From the IMG/VR virus record IMGVR_UViG_3300031951_000530, positions 1 through 37,586 of that record: a stretch of 37,586 nt of DNA; one strand, given 5' to 3'. Below are positions 1 to 7,625 of the stretch, one piece after another (position 1 is the stretch's first letter; the number at the start of each line of letters is the position of its first letter). The translations under genes and the position numbers were made by a program. Below the pieces are notes generated by a model. It saw only the letters and a program-made list of their open reading frames with translations. It was not told the origin of the DNA and made no database searches. Origin of the DNA: a virus.

Positions 1-116
1 CCAGCACTAGCGGGAGTTCTGTTCAAATACGCAGAGTCAGCAGAGTTAAACCGCAGACTGCGGGAGATTTGATAGCCAGCCTCCTCGCCTGAGATTCCTA
101 CAGGTAGCAACGACAT
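1..116 (-). CDS. Tail fibre protein, N-terminal fragment (LamG/DUF7483 type), cut by window edge
   Basis: Reading leftward, an ATG overlaps the stop of the preceding gene (TAATG). The frame stays open for 38 codons to the window edge, starting MSLLPVGISGEEAGYQISRS and continuing with RFNSADSAYLNRTPASAG. The phrase FNSADSAYL.RTP.SAG is the usual opening of a class of phage tail proteins that continue into a concanavalin/LamG-like domain and end in a DUF7483-type domain. A C-terminal half of exactly that type enters at the right edge of the window. I infer that both are parts of one receptor-binding tail gene. The middle is absent here. Confidence 0.7.
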   Translation of the reverse strand, partial: MSLLPVGISGEEAGYQISRSLRFNSADSAYLNRTPASA

Positions 117-547
117 TAAGCTAATGCTCCAGAGTTAACAACATAGACATTAGTGCCATCACTAAAGTAACTAAGTAGATATGTACCAGTGGCACTAATA
201 GTTGCTAGTGCAGTTGCACTTACTTTAGTATTAGCATGAGCAGATACTGTATAGTTAGAGCCATTAATCAACAGAATAAAACCAGACTGTCCTGCTGTGA
301 TGTTAGTAAAGGTTAATGTTGCAGCACCAGAAAGAGTACACTTAAAGTTGTTGGTGACAGCCATATCAAAACTACCATCATTATCTGTAGTAACAGTACC
401 ACGCTGAGATGCAGTATATGTTTGAGCAGCATCAACACCAGCTAAGGTAAAACTACTATCAGGTACAGTTACAGTGCGATCGGCAGTTGGTGATGCAGTA
501 AAGGTAGATGCAAAGTTAGTTGATCCACCGTTGATTTTAATACTCAT
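116..547 (-). CDS. Small tail-associated structural protein
   Basis: This 143-residue protein is rich in Ser, Thr, Ala and Gly with beta-strand-like alternation, as in short phage tail or fibre accessory proteins. It starts MSIKINGGSTNFASTFTASP and has the segment TFTNITAGQSGFILLINGSN, which resembles C-terminal parts of phage fibre proteins. A good ribosome site (TGGAGAAC) precedes the ATG. It sits between a small chaperone-like gene and the LamG-type fibre gene in the leftward late unit. No enzymatic motif is visible. A virion or tail role is inferred from composition and position. Confidence 0.6.
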   Translation of the reverse strand: MSIKINGGSTNFASTFTASPTADRTVTVPDSSFTLAGVDAAQTYTASQRGTVTTDNDGSFDMAVTNNFKCTLSGAATLTFTNITAGQSGFILLINGSNYTVSAHANTKVSATALATISATGTYLLSYFSDGTNVYVVNSGALA

Positions 548-573
548 TATATGTTCTCCACAATATTATTCAG

Positions 574-729
574 TTACTCGTCTGCTGGTTCAGGTTCGTT
601 GCCTTCAGCGACCCACTCTTGAAACGGTGGATGATCTTCTGTGCAAGTCAGTCGGCATAGCCCGTCATCGTCAATACGAGCGTAGATTTGTGGTTCGCCT
701 TCTTGGCGAGGTAGCATTTTGTAAATCAT
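574..729 (-). CDS. Small tail protein, chaperone-like C-terminus (51 aa)
   Basis: A 51-codon gene fills the gap between two tail genes. Its ATG overlaps the stop of the upstream gene (ATGA), so the two are translationally coupled. The product starts MIYKMLPRQEGEPQIYARID and ends FQEWVAEGNEPEPADE. The ending (E)W(V/L)AEGN.PEPAD is typical of small proteins encoded next to phage tail-fibre genes and often regarded as fibre assembly helpers. The coupling and the match of the ending make it a real gene. The exact role is inferred. Confidence 0.7.
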   Translation of the reverse strand: MIYKMLPRQEGEPQIYARIDDDGLCRLTCTEDHPPFQEWVAEGNEPEPADE

Positions 730-1892
730 AATTCAGCACTCCAACCCAAAAATGCAGTTCCATTTGCCCGAAGAGAACAGCCTTGGCCCGCTGTCAACCC
801 AGAAGCAACTGTCAGTGTAATCATTAAATTATTAACCGTGCTATTTCCAAAAATAGCAGGAACTACGCTACATGTAGTTGTAGTATTAGCATGTCTTACC
901 GAATAATCAGTAGCCGTTCCTGTTGTCTCTAATGCTGCTGGATTAGTCCTTAATTGAACTGGTGGAATTAAACATATTCTACTAGCCGTTGTTATCGCAT
1001 TAAATCCAACTCCCATGTCTGCCCCAGTTGTAGCATTGACCCTCCAATAATACCTCTGACACAACGCCAACTCAGCCCCATAAGGTCTGCGCTCAAACGG
1101 CGTGGCGACACTGCCGACCTCAAGTTGGACTCCTGTGATTTGCCAGGTTGCACTAGATACCGCTACTGTTGATGTTCCGCCAGTTGCTCCAAGATAGTTT
1201 GCTGCGGCCCAAGAATTAGGTGTTCCGAGAAAATTTGGTCCACTTCCTAAATCAAAGAAAACAAGTATTCCAATACCGTTATCTTTTAGCCATGTTCCAG
1301 TTGTATCACCTGGAATCGTTACCGTTTTATATTCCCATGTGTTTGTTGCAGAGATTGAGTATGTAAATGGATAAGAACGAGTCCCACCGTCATTTCTTAA
1401 ACAACCACCAAAAGTTCCGCTCTGACTAGCTTTTACATAAAAAGACAAAGTAACAGTTTTGGCGTTTGCAGTTCCCCAAGCAAAATCATCAACATTTAAT
1501 CCTTCAACTGGTTGATAAAATCTAGCCTGTTGAGATCCCGTACCTGCCGCACCTGTTCCAGTTGTAAATTTGTATGAATTTGAAAAGTTTGCTGGTGCAT
1601 CAGACACCCGCTGAATAGAACAAGTTGTTGCTTCTGATGTGTTCACTAAAGTAGCAAATCGATCAATGGCATAATTTGCTCCACCAGACACTATAGTAAC
1701 ACTCGCACCAGCATTCCTCTGGTCAATCCTCATGTCACCATTGATGATGCGGTTTCGGCCCATAATATCTGAAGCAGCCACTGGAGTAAAACCTAAGTTA
1801 CCAGCAGCAGCGCCACTTGCTAGATCAGCAGCAGTCACCACTCCATCTTGTACTAACGACACACCTGTGCTTCCATTAAGTTCTAGTGCCAT
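726..1892 (-). CDS. Tail receptor-binding / carbohydrate-binding-like protein
   Basis: The 388-residue product starts MALELNGSTGVSLVQDGVVT. It then carries the motif IINGDMRIDQRNAGA with a following Y..DRF, and later QLEVGSVATPFERRPYGAEL followed by LCQRYYWR. This arrangement is common in phage tail proteins with a carbohydrate-binding-module-like beta-sandwich, thought to contact the cell surface. The N-terminal 40 residues (ELNG.TGVSLVQDG.V..ADLASG.AAGNLGFTPV) look like a virion-attachment linker. The gene lies one base after the long fibre gene, so both are probably on one message. Receptor binding is inferred from the family resemblance. Confidence 0.72.
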   Translation of the reverse strand: MALELNGSTGVSLVQDGVVTAADLASGAAAGNLGFTPVAASDIMGRNRIINGDMRIDQRNAGASVTIVSGGANYAIDRFATLVNTSEATTCSIQRVSDAPANFSNSYKFTTGTGAAGTGSQQARFYQPVEGLNVDDFAWGTANAKTVTLSFYVKASQSGTFGGCLRNDGGTRSYPFTYSISATNTWEYKTVTIPGDTTGTWLKDNGIGILVFFDLGSGPNFLGTPNSWAAANYLGATGGTSTVAVSSATWQITGVQLEVGSVATPFERRPYGAELALCQRYYWRVNATTGADMGVGFNAITTASRICLIPPVQLRTNPAALETTGTATDYSVRHANTTTTCSVVPAIFGNSTVNNLMITLTVASGLTAGQGCSLRANGTAFLGWSAEL

Positions 1893-1893
1893 A

Positions 1894-3144
1894 TTAAATA
1901 ATCACCCAATTAGATCCGCTAGGAACTGTTACTGTTACTCCATTAGCTACAGTAATAGGACCAACAGACATTGCATTATAGTTAGTAGTAATGGTATAGT
2001 TTGTAGAGATAGTGTTAGAGTTTTCCCATAATCCATTTGGTGTTGTATTACCACCACCACCACCACCGATAGCACCCCAGGCAGTGCCGTCATAACCTTC
2101 AAACTCATCAGAATCATTGTTAAACCTAAACTGTCCTGCTACAGGTGTTCCAGGTCTTTCAGAATCTGAACCAACAGGAACCTTAATAGCACCAGTGTTA
2201 GTAAAGGTAGGATTAACATCATCATACTTTACAGTATCAGCATCGTAACCTTGTACTGTTACACCAATGTCAGCACTATCAAGATAATCAGAAGCAGTGG
2301 TTAATACTGTATGTCCACCATTTTGCAATGTTCCACTAAAGTTAGCAGTGGTGTCATCATACTTAGCAGTGTCAGCATCATAAGCCTGAACATCAACACC
2401 AATCTCTAGGTCAAGATTCTGCCTAGCAGTGGCAACATTAGTTAGATCAGAAAGATTATTTGCTTTGGCAAGGAAGGTTGAACCAGCAGCATACGCATCT
2501 ACCCAGACTGATCCAGTATAGACACGCATTGCATTGTCAACAGTATTGAAATACAACGCACCAGTCAACAGTGCATTGCCATCATTATCTAGTGTTGGAT
2601 TAGAAGATTTCTGTCCAAGATAACGATCATCAAAGTTATCATAAGCAGATAATGCCGCATCTCTAGCGGCTTCAGCAGCAGATTGTGCAGCAAGCGCACC
2701 AGTCTCTGCAGTTTCAGCATTAGTCTCAGCAGTCTCAGCAGCAGTCTGCGCTGCTTCTGCGGCTAACTGTGCTGCTTCAGCAGCGGCTTGCGCTGCCTCT
2801 GCGTTAGTCTCTGCTGTCTCAGCGTTGGTCTCTGCTAACTCAGCAGCAGTCTGTGCTGCCTCTGCCGCAGTCTGAGCAGCCTCTGCCGCTGTCTGTGCTG
2901 TTTCTGCATTAGTCTCAGCAGTTTCAGCATTGGTCTCTGCTGTCTCTGCCGCTGTCTGTGCAGCCTCAGCAGCGGTTTGAGCAGCACCAGCAGCACTGGC
3001 AGCACTGTTGGCAGTAGAAGCACTAGCAGCAGCGGCAGCAGCACTAGCACCTGCCTGAGTAGCAAAGTCTTGTGCTACCTGTGCAGCATTTGCTGAGTCA
3101 CCTGTAGCGTCACCAGGACCACCAGGACCACGATAGATAGCCAA
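1894..3144 (-). CDS. Tail fibre protein with Ala/Glu/Thr heptad-repeat shaft
   Basis: The 416-residue product has a short Gly/Pro head (AIYRGPGGPGD), then about 110 residues of seven-residue repeats of the types AAEAAQT and NAETAET. A typical fibre module follows (DDRYLGQKSSNPTLDNDG, GALYFNTVDNAMRVYTGSVW, LSDLTNVATARQNLDL). The heptads predict a long trimeric coiled coil; the rest fits host-recognition fibres. The start is TTG at 3144, chosen because AAGGAGAG lies just upstream and no ATG fits. It follows a terminator after the capsid gene, so its transcription may be reduced or separately driven. Confidence 0.8.
   Translation of the reverse strand: MAIYRGPGGPGDATGDSANAAQVAQDFATQAGASAAAAAASASTANSAASAAGAAQTAAEAAQTAAETAETNAETAETNAETAQTAAEAAQTAAEAAQTAAELAETNAETAETNAEAAQAAAEAAQLAAEAAQTAAETAETNAETAETGALAAQSAAEAARDAALSAYDNFDDRYLGQKSSNPTLDNDGNALLTGALYFNTVDNAMRVYTGSVWVDAYAAGSTFLAKANNLSDLTNVATARQNLDLEIGVDVQAYDADTAKYDDTTANFSGTLQNGGHTVLTTASDYLDSADIGVTVQGYDADTVKYDDVNPTFTNTGAIKVPVGSDSERPGTPVAGQFRFNNDSDEFEGYDGTAWGAIGGGGGGNTTPNGLWENSNTISTNYTITTNYNAMSVGPITVANGVTVTVPSGSNWVII
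2680..3010 (-). repeat. Degenerate 21-bp tandem repeats encoding fibre heptads
   Basis: Within the fibre gene the DNA repeats with a 21-base period, mixing codons for AAEAAQT and NAETAET. Units differ by synonymous and conservative changes, so the array is old or under selection against perfect identity. In-frame gain or loss of units would lengthen or shorten the fibre shaft without breaking the frame. Confidence 0.75.
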
Positions 3145-3155
3145 TTATCTCTCCT

Positions 3156-3194
3156 TACAGTTTCCAATATTGTCTTAATTGTAAAACAATATAG
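3156..3194. repeat. Inverted repeat element, copy 1 (shared with control region)
   Basis: The 16-base string TACAGTTTCCAATATT (3156-3171) recurs exactly at 9678-9693. In both places a second CAATAT half follows after about 15 bases (here 3187-3192) and is preceded by TAAA, giving an AATATTG...CAATAT inverted repeat. This copy lies in the gap between the capsid gene and the fibre gene. Its function is unknown; a protein-binding site or an RNA stem in the leader of the fibre gene are both possible. Confidence 0.55.
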
Positions 3195-3226
3195 AAAACT
3201 GCCCAGACCTTTTACAGCCTGGGCAG
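3195..3226 (-). terminator. Rho-independent terminator after capsid gene
   Basis: On the leftward strand CTGCCCAG and CTGGGCAG form an 8-bp GC-rich stem with a 12-base loop, followed directly by TTTTC. It lies 13 bases after the capsid stop codon. This would let capsid be made in excess over the fibre genes downstream. Confidence 0.8.
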
Positions 3227-3239
3227 AACTAGTTAAGAA

Positions 3240-4214
3240 TTAACCAGGGATGATCAGCGCAACAGCCGAGTCATCACGCAACTCACCAACACCGTAGAGG
3301 GTGTCAGCAGTCAACAACGTACCAAGATACTCTTGCTTGTACTGAGTCTGAACACGAATACCAAGTTGCTCAACCAGAACACCAAACTCAGGGTGTGCCA
3401 TCAAGCAAACACGGGGATTCACATCACCAGCACCAGCCGTCGTAGCCGTATCAGCGTTGGTAGAAACATAAACCTTGACACCGTAGATGTCACCGATTTG
3501 ACCATTGCGGATAGTGTTTCCAGAACCAACTTCACCAGTAAAGGCTTGCTCAGTGAAGCGAGCCAGTCCCATCAGAACATTACGAGCAACAGGAGGAACG
3601 ATGAAGAAACGACCAGACATCGGAACATCAGCATCATCCAGACGCTGAATAGCACGACGGATACCGTCATCAGTCAGAGCAGTCTCGTTTCCAGTGTTGG
3701 TGCTAGCCGTAGGATCAAACGCAGTAGCGCCATCACCACCGATGAAACCATTAGCATAAGTAAAGGTAGCATCAGTACCGTTCCAAGTACCGCCTTGCGA
3801 CAGACGACCAAGACGAATAACATCAGTATCAATCTGAGTAGCCAGCGAATAACCAGCATCATCAGTGTAGAACCGACGAAGTGACGACAGAGCCTGAACT
3901 TCAGCAAAGTCCTCGATCAGACGGCTGTACTCATAATGCTTGTTAATCGTAACAGTCTTCTCAGTACCGCTTTCAGCATTAACAGTAACCTGAGTGTTAG
4001 CAGCCTTAACAGCAGCAGATGCACGAGCAGGAGCAGGGAAATGAACAACATCGCCCTTCTTACCTTTCATGTTCATCTTCTTGATGAGGTTCGCAGCAAC
4101 AAGATTCTTCTTGTAAGCAGCGATGATCTCATCAGACCATACCTCAGGAATAAAACCAGCAGAGTTAACATTACTCTGAATTACATTACCAGAACCAGAT
4201 CCAAGTGCGGGCAT
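3240..4214 (-). CDS. Major capsid protein
   Basis: The 324-residue product has the features of an HK97-fold podovirus coat protein. It has an N-terminal segment FIPEVWSDEIIAAYKKNLV, a central KGKKGDVVHFPAPARASA with TINKHYEYSRLIEDFAEVQA, and later FIVPPVARNVLMGLARFTEQ and GDIYGVKVYVSTN. It ends with GIRVQTQYKQEYLGTLLTAD and LYGVGELRDDSAVALI. It follows the scaffold gene and is followed by a strong terminator, the usual setting for the most abundant virion protein. The start ATG gives MPALGSGSGNV. Identification rests on these familiar segments and on gene order. Confidence 0.88.
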   Translation of the reverse strand: MPALGSGSGNVIQSNVNSAGFIPEVWSDEIIAAYKKNLVAANLIKKMNMKGKKGDVVHFPAPARASAAVKAANTQVTVNAESGTEKTVTINKHYEYSRLIEDFAEVQALSSLRRFYTDDAGYSLATQIDTDVIRLGRLSQGGTWNGTDATFTYANGFIGGDGATAFDPTASTNTGNETALTDDGIRRAIQRLDDADVPMSGRFFIVPPVARNVLMGLARFTEQAFTGEVGSGNTIRNGQIGDIYGVKVYVSTNADTATTAGAGDVNPRVCLMAHPEFGVLVEQLGIRVQTQYKQEYLGTLLTADTLYGVGELRDDSAVALIIPG

Positions 4215-4244
4215 TTTGAATATCCTTTTTAAAAAGTTAAGTTA

Positions 4245-5039
4245 TTACCTAACTCGTCCTTCAGCATACGCAGCCATTATTTCAGGTTGCATAAGATCAT
4301 AACGGTCAGGATCAGTTTGCATCAATCGAATAATATCAGCCCTTCGATAAATCTTCTTAGATGGGGCTTCATCACTACCCTGTGCAGGAACCGTAGATGC
4401 AGCTTTGAGTTGGCGTTGACGATCAGTCTTTTCAGCGGCTACAGTTGCCTTTGCAACTTGGTTGCGCTCTTTCCATGTTGACAGCAACTCATCAGCAGAG
4501 TCATAATCGTATGCATTTGCTTCCGCAAACAACCGAGTACGAATCTTTGATGAAGCCACCCAATTCTGAAATGCAGGATCTTCAACAGTCTGCATAAAGT
4601 CTGGGTAATTCTGTTTCAACAAGTTAATCGTTTCTGCCTGTTTCATCTGAAGAGCAGCCATTTCTGCTTGCTTAACCTTCGGATGATTCTCAATCGCTTT
4701 TGCTACCGCCTGTTCAGGGTTGGCAAAGAAGTCAATCTCTTCTGCTACCTGGGGCTGTTGCTGCTGTGTTGAAGTTTGAGCCTTAATGAATTCATCAACA
4801 ATCTTACGCAGTTCACCAACTTCACTACCCTGTCGCCCAATCAGCTTTTCAGCCTCAGCATGCATTCGGATAATCTCTTTGACATCTTTGCCCCGATATT
4901 TTTCAGGAATGTCTTCTTCTTGTGGTGCTTCTGCCTCTTGTTGAATTTCCTCTTGAACTTCCTGACTTTGATCCTCAACTAAGGAATCAGTCGGTTCTGT
5001 AGAATCATCAGTACCTTCTTCTATAAACTGTGCAGCCAT
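4245..5039 (-). CDS. Scaffolding protein
   Basis: The 264-residue protein is acidic and Glu/Gln-rich in its first 50 residues. It then has the segment EDIPEKYRGKDVKEIIRMHA with helical, coiled-coil-like sequence through about residue 110. The basic C-terminus KKIYRRADIIRLMQTDPDRY with PEIMAAYAEGRV is typical of podovirus scaffolds, where it binds the coat protein. It lies directly upstream of the capsid gene. A strong ribosome site (AAGGAG) precedes the ATG. It would direct procapsid assembly and then leave or be degraded. Confidence 0.85.
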   Translation of the reverse strand: MAAQFIEEGTDDSTEPTDSLVEDQSQEVQEEIQQEAEAPQEEDIPEKYRGKDVKEIIRMHAEAEKLIGRQGSEVGELRKIVDEFIKAQTSTQQQQPQVAEEIDFFANPEQAVAKAIENHPKVKQAEMAALQMKQAETINLLKQNYPDFMQTVEDPAFQNWVASSKIRTRLFAEANAYDYDSADELLSTWKERNQVAKATVAAEKTDRQRQLKAASTVPAQGSDEAPSKKIYRRADIIRLMQTDPDRYDLMQPEIMAAYAEGRVR

Positions 5040-5108
5040 ATTAGTCTCCTTGAGCCTATGCTTTTTAAGAAGAACACTTTTACAAATTGTGCGGGGTGTT
5101 CTTGTCCG

Positions 5109-5348
5109 CTACCTTTCGGTCCTATCAGTCTTCTGTTCCCATCTCATGTGACTCTCTCTACGCCTTACCCAAGCATCGGATGCGGTAGGAAAGTCACTGC
5201 AACAACCATCAAGGCTGATTCGTGGGGCAGAAATTAACCTCATTGCTTCATTACCACAATGAGGACACTCCAGTGAAGTCACATCGGACTCCACTAAATG
5301 CTCTGTTACATGGCCTTTGGCGCACTGGAAGTCGAAGTATCTATACAT
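5109..5348 (-). CDS. Small zinc-ribbon protein (FmdB-like), virion-region
   Basis: The 79-residue product starts MYRYFDFQCAKGHVTEHLVE and has a second Cys pair in CPHCGNEAMRLISAPRISLD. The two half-sites C..GH and CPHC should bind one zinc, as in small FmdB-type zinc ribbons widespread in podovirus structural regions. I chose the ATG at 5348, which follows GAGAGG and overlaps the end of the upstream gene by 8 bases. An ATG at 5372 in the same frame is possible but lacks a good site. The function is not known; it may assist head assembly. Confidence 0.75.
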   Translation of the reverse strand: MYRYFDFQCAKGHVTEHLVESDVTSLECPHCGNEAMRLISAPRISLDGCCSDFPTASDAWVRRRESHMRWEQKTDRTER

Positions 5349-5568
5349 CTTCGTAAGCCCTCTCAGTAGCATCTTTAAGATTGATCAGATAATCAATCAT
5401 CGCTAACTGTCCACGCCTGTACCATAAATCTGAAAGATCATCGCACTTGTTAATGTCTGCAACGCTCTCTCGTAGGTTTTCAAAGTCCTTGACTAGTTCA
5501 TTCCACCCATCGTGGGAAAGCAAATCAAGGCGAATCTCATAAAAATCTTGTAGTTCTTTATCTTCCAA
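5341..5568 (-). CDS. Hypothetical protein upstream of scaffold
   Basis: The 75-residue product (EDKELQDFYEIRLDLLSHDG...YRRGQLAMIDYLINLKDATE) is acidic and predicted helical. The start is TTG at 5568, supported by GGAG eight bases upstream and by lack of an ATG. It is the first gene after the promoter at 5614-5642. The motif YRRGQL..IDYL(I)NL is common in short proteins encoded between portal and scaffold genes of podoviruses. I cannot assign a function. Confidence 0.65.
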   Translation of the reverse strand: MEDKELQDFYEIRLDLLSHDGWNELVKDFENLRESVADINKCDDLSDLWYRRGQLAMIDYLINLKDATERAYEDV

Positions 5569-5613
5569 GCGTTATCTCCAATGTGAGCGCTTACAAACTT
5601 ACTAATTAAACGA

Positions 5614-5642
5614 ATGCTACCACAACTGAAACAGTTTGTCAA
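5614..5642 (-). promoter_or_regulatory. Sigma70-type late promoter for scaffold/capsid block
   Basis: On the leftward strand TTGACA (5642-5637), a 17-base spacer ending TGG, and TAGCAT (5619-5614) form an extended -10 promoter. It is preceded by AAAAAGTACTTGAC (5651-5638), a 14-base string identical to that at the other late promoter at 9571-9599. It lies in the 100-base gap after the portal gene. A perfect AT palindrome at 5655-5670 just upstream may act as an UP-like element. Confidence 0.8.
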
Positions 5643-5671
5643 GTACTTTTTGTCAATATTTTAAAATATTT

Positions 5672-7612
5672 TTAGTTTTGCCTTGCAGCAATGACCTGTA
5701 GACGAGCAATATCAGCCTTGGTATCAATATCTTTCTCTTTCAAGGCTAGATCAGCAATCTTGACCCTACGCTCAAACTCTTTAGTAGGATCTTGTGAGTC
5801 AGAAAGATACTTAGAAGCAGAGGCAGCAATCCTGGCCTGAACCTCAGCAGGTTTCAACTGAGCCTCTACAATCTCTGACTGAGCCTTGGCCTGTTTCAAC
5901 TGTACATCTGCTTGCTTATCAGCCAATTCCAACTGAGCCGCTTGCATCTGTAGTTGCTGTGCCATTTGCTCTTGCTCAGAGGGCTGAGATAGTTGCTGGA
6001 GTTGCTGAATCAGTTCCTCACGATTCTCCAATCCAGAGTTTTCAATAATAGCAGTCAGGATAATCGGAGTGATCTTGCTATCAGGTCCAAGTGTTTTCAG
6101 CAAGTTAATAAATTGAACCTGTTCAAACTCCCTAGCGATAATACCAAGATGACTTGTAGGAATAAAAGTAAAGTCCCTGGTTGGGAATGCTTCAGGATCA
6201 AACTGCATATACCGATGAGCAGCCTTGGTAATAAAAGGAATCAAGAATTGCTCTTGAAAGTTAACCAGAGTACGCTTAGACTTCTTGATAATAGCCATCA
6301 GAGCAGGGTTAGTGCCATAGCCTTCAGCACTACCACCAGGCGCACTAACAGCACTGCTGTCAATAGTGCCTGTGGCTTGTAATAGCATCCTTTCAAACTC
6401 TTTAGCGGTAGCAAGATTGCTAGGATCTAGCGTACCAAACTTAAATGGTTGTAGAATCTCAGCAGGATTGCCGTTGGTGAGGATTGTTTTACCTGGTCTT
6501 ACTTCAAACTTAGCACCTCTGGGCAGCCTTGTAGCATCCATAGCCATCATAGGCACTGTTGTAAGGGCTAGAGAGTCCATGTGAGAGCGTACTTGGGCAT
6601 CAATGGCTCTCTGCATGTTGTAGCCCTTCTCAGCGATTCCACGGCCCCAGAAGCGGTTGGGCATAGAATCATTCTGGAAAGCCACCACAGGCCGATCCTT
6701 CATCATATAAGGGCTTTCTTCAGCCTTCAGAAGGAATTGATCATTGGCGATGACGACAATACCCTCAACCATCTCTGAAAACTCAGCCATTGATGAGGAA
6801 TACATCTCTTTATCTTCACCAAAGAGGTCAACATACTCGTTAGAGTCAGCAGCATCAAGCAATGCTTTAGGCACAAAGCCATAATAACGGGTTAGTTTGA
6901 CCTTATCATCCTGATATTCGACATCTTCTTGCACTGGCTCAAGGTCACGATCAGTGGCAGTAGGAGCAAGATTAACTTTCTTGTAAATTCCTGCCTCCAT
7001 TGCACGAACAACATTATGCATACCAACAAATTCCTCAATTGCACAGCCCAAAGCATCACCGATAGTGGTAGCATTAGGGTCAATCAAGAAGTTTTTAGGA
7101 TTGATTGGTCGAAGTTCAACAGCAAAGCGAGGCTTCTCAATTACACCAATGGCAGATAATGGCATATTAGGCATTGGTTGTGTTGCTGGAATCAGTTCAG
7201 TCTTCTGATTGACAATAATTTCACCGATACCAGTGCCATAAACAGCAGCAAGAAGCACAATATCAGATACTGACTTACGAACTTCATCCTTTTTAAAGTT
7301 CTTTGTCAACTGACGCTTCATAATCTCGACATCAGCCTTGTCTTGGTCATCATCAACGATGTCAAAGAACTTCTCACCACGACCAAAGATAGCCTCATCA
7401 ATCTCAGCAGAGAAGGTTTCAATGGCTTGCTGGAGCATTGGGGTTACAATCTTAGATCTTTCAGAGTCCCTGGTGGAGTCAGCACCATCCCAGATACCAC
7501 GCCAAAGACGCTCATAACGCTCCCAATCCTCAATGTAGTTGCCTTCCTTGTGCATTCGCCAAGAATCGCAACGACCAAGAACCCATTCTGCTAGTTGACT
7601 ATGATTGTCCAT
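5672..7612 (-). CDS. Portal (head-tail connector) protein
   Basis: The 646-residue product forms the dodecameric ring through which DNA is packaged and ejected. Typical portal segments include NYIEDWERYERLWRGIWDGA, SKIVTPMLQQAIETFSAEID, DIVLLAAVYGTGIGEIIVNQ, and DRPVVAFQNDSMPNRFWGRG followed by IAEKGYNMQRAIDAQVRSHM. The C-terminal 140 residues are a Gln/Ala/Lys-rich coiled coil, probably the barrel or internal helices. It lies immediately downstream of the large terminase gene, the standard order. The length fits podovirus portals. Confidence 0.9.
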   Translation of the reverse strand: MDNHSQLAEWVLGRCDSWRMHKEGNYIEDWERYERLWRGIWDGADSTRDSERSKIVTPMLQQAIETFSAEIDEAIFGRGEKFFDIVDDDQDKADVEIMKRQLTKNFKKDEVRKSVSDIVLLAAVYGTGIGEIIVNQKTELIPATQPMPNMPLSAIGVIEKPRFAVELRPINPKNFLIDPNATTIGDALGCAIEEFVGMHNVVRAMEAGIYKKVNLAPTATDRDLEPVQEDVEYQDDKVKLTRYYGFVPKALLDAADSNEYVDLFGEDKEMYSSSMAEFSEMVEGIVVIANDQFLLKAEESPYMMKDRPVVAFQNDSMPNRFWGRGIAEKGYNMQRAIDAQVRSHMDSLALTTVPMMAMDATRLPRGAKFEVRPGKTILTNGNPAEILQPFKFGTLDPSNLATAKEFERMLLQATGTIDSSAVSAPGGSAEGYGTNPALMAIIKKSKRTLVNFQEQFLIPFITKAAHRYMQFDPEAFPTRDFTFIPTSHLGIIAREFEQVQFINLLKTLGPDSKITPIILTAIIENSGLENREELIQQLQQLSQPSEQEQMAQQLQMQAAQLELADKQADVQLKQAKAQSEIVEAQLKPAEVQARIAASASKYLSDSQDPTKEFERRVKIADLALKEKDIDTKADIARLQVIAARQN

Positions 7613-7625
7613 TCTCTTTCCTTAT

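Noticed and set aside
474-731. An 85-codon plus-strand frame opposite the late genes
   Set aside because: It is antisense to two better supported tail genes, including the 51-aa gene at 574-729, and lacks a ribosome site.
2835-3065. A Leu/Gln/Arg-rich frame inside the fibre gene
   Set aside because: It is a shadow of the heptad-repeat DNA in another frame on the same strand.
5070-5103. Inverted repeat AAGAACAC / GTGTTCTT between the zinc-ribbon gene and scaffold
   Set aside because: The 8-bp stem has an 18-base loop and no T-run, so I do not call a terminator.
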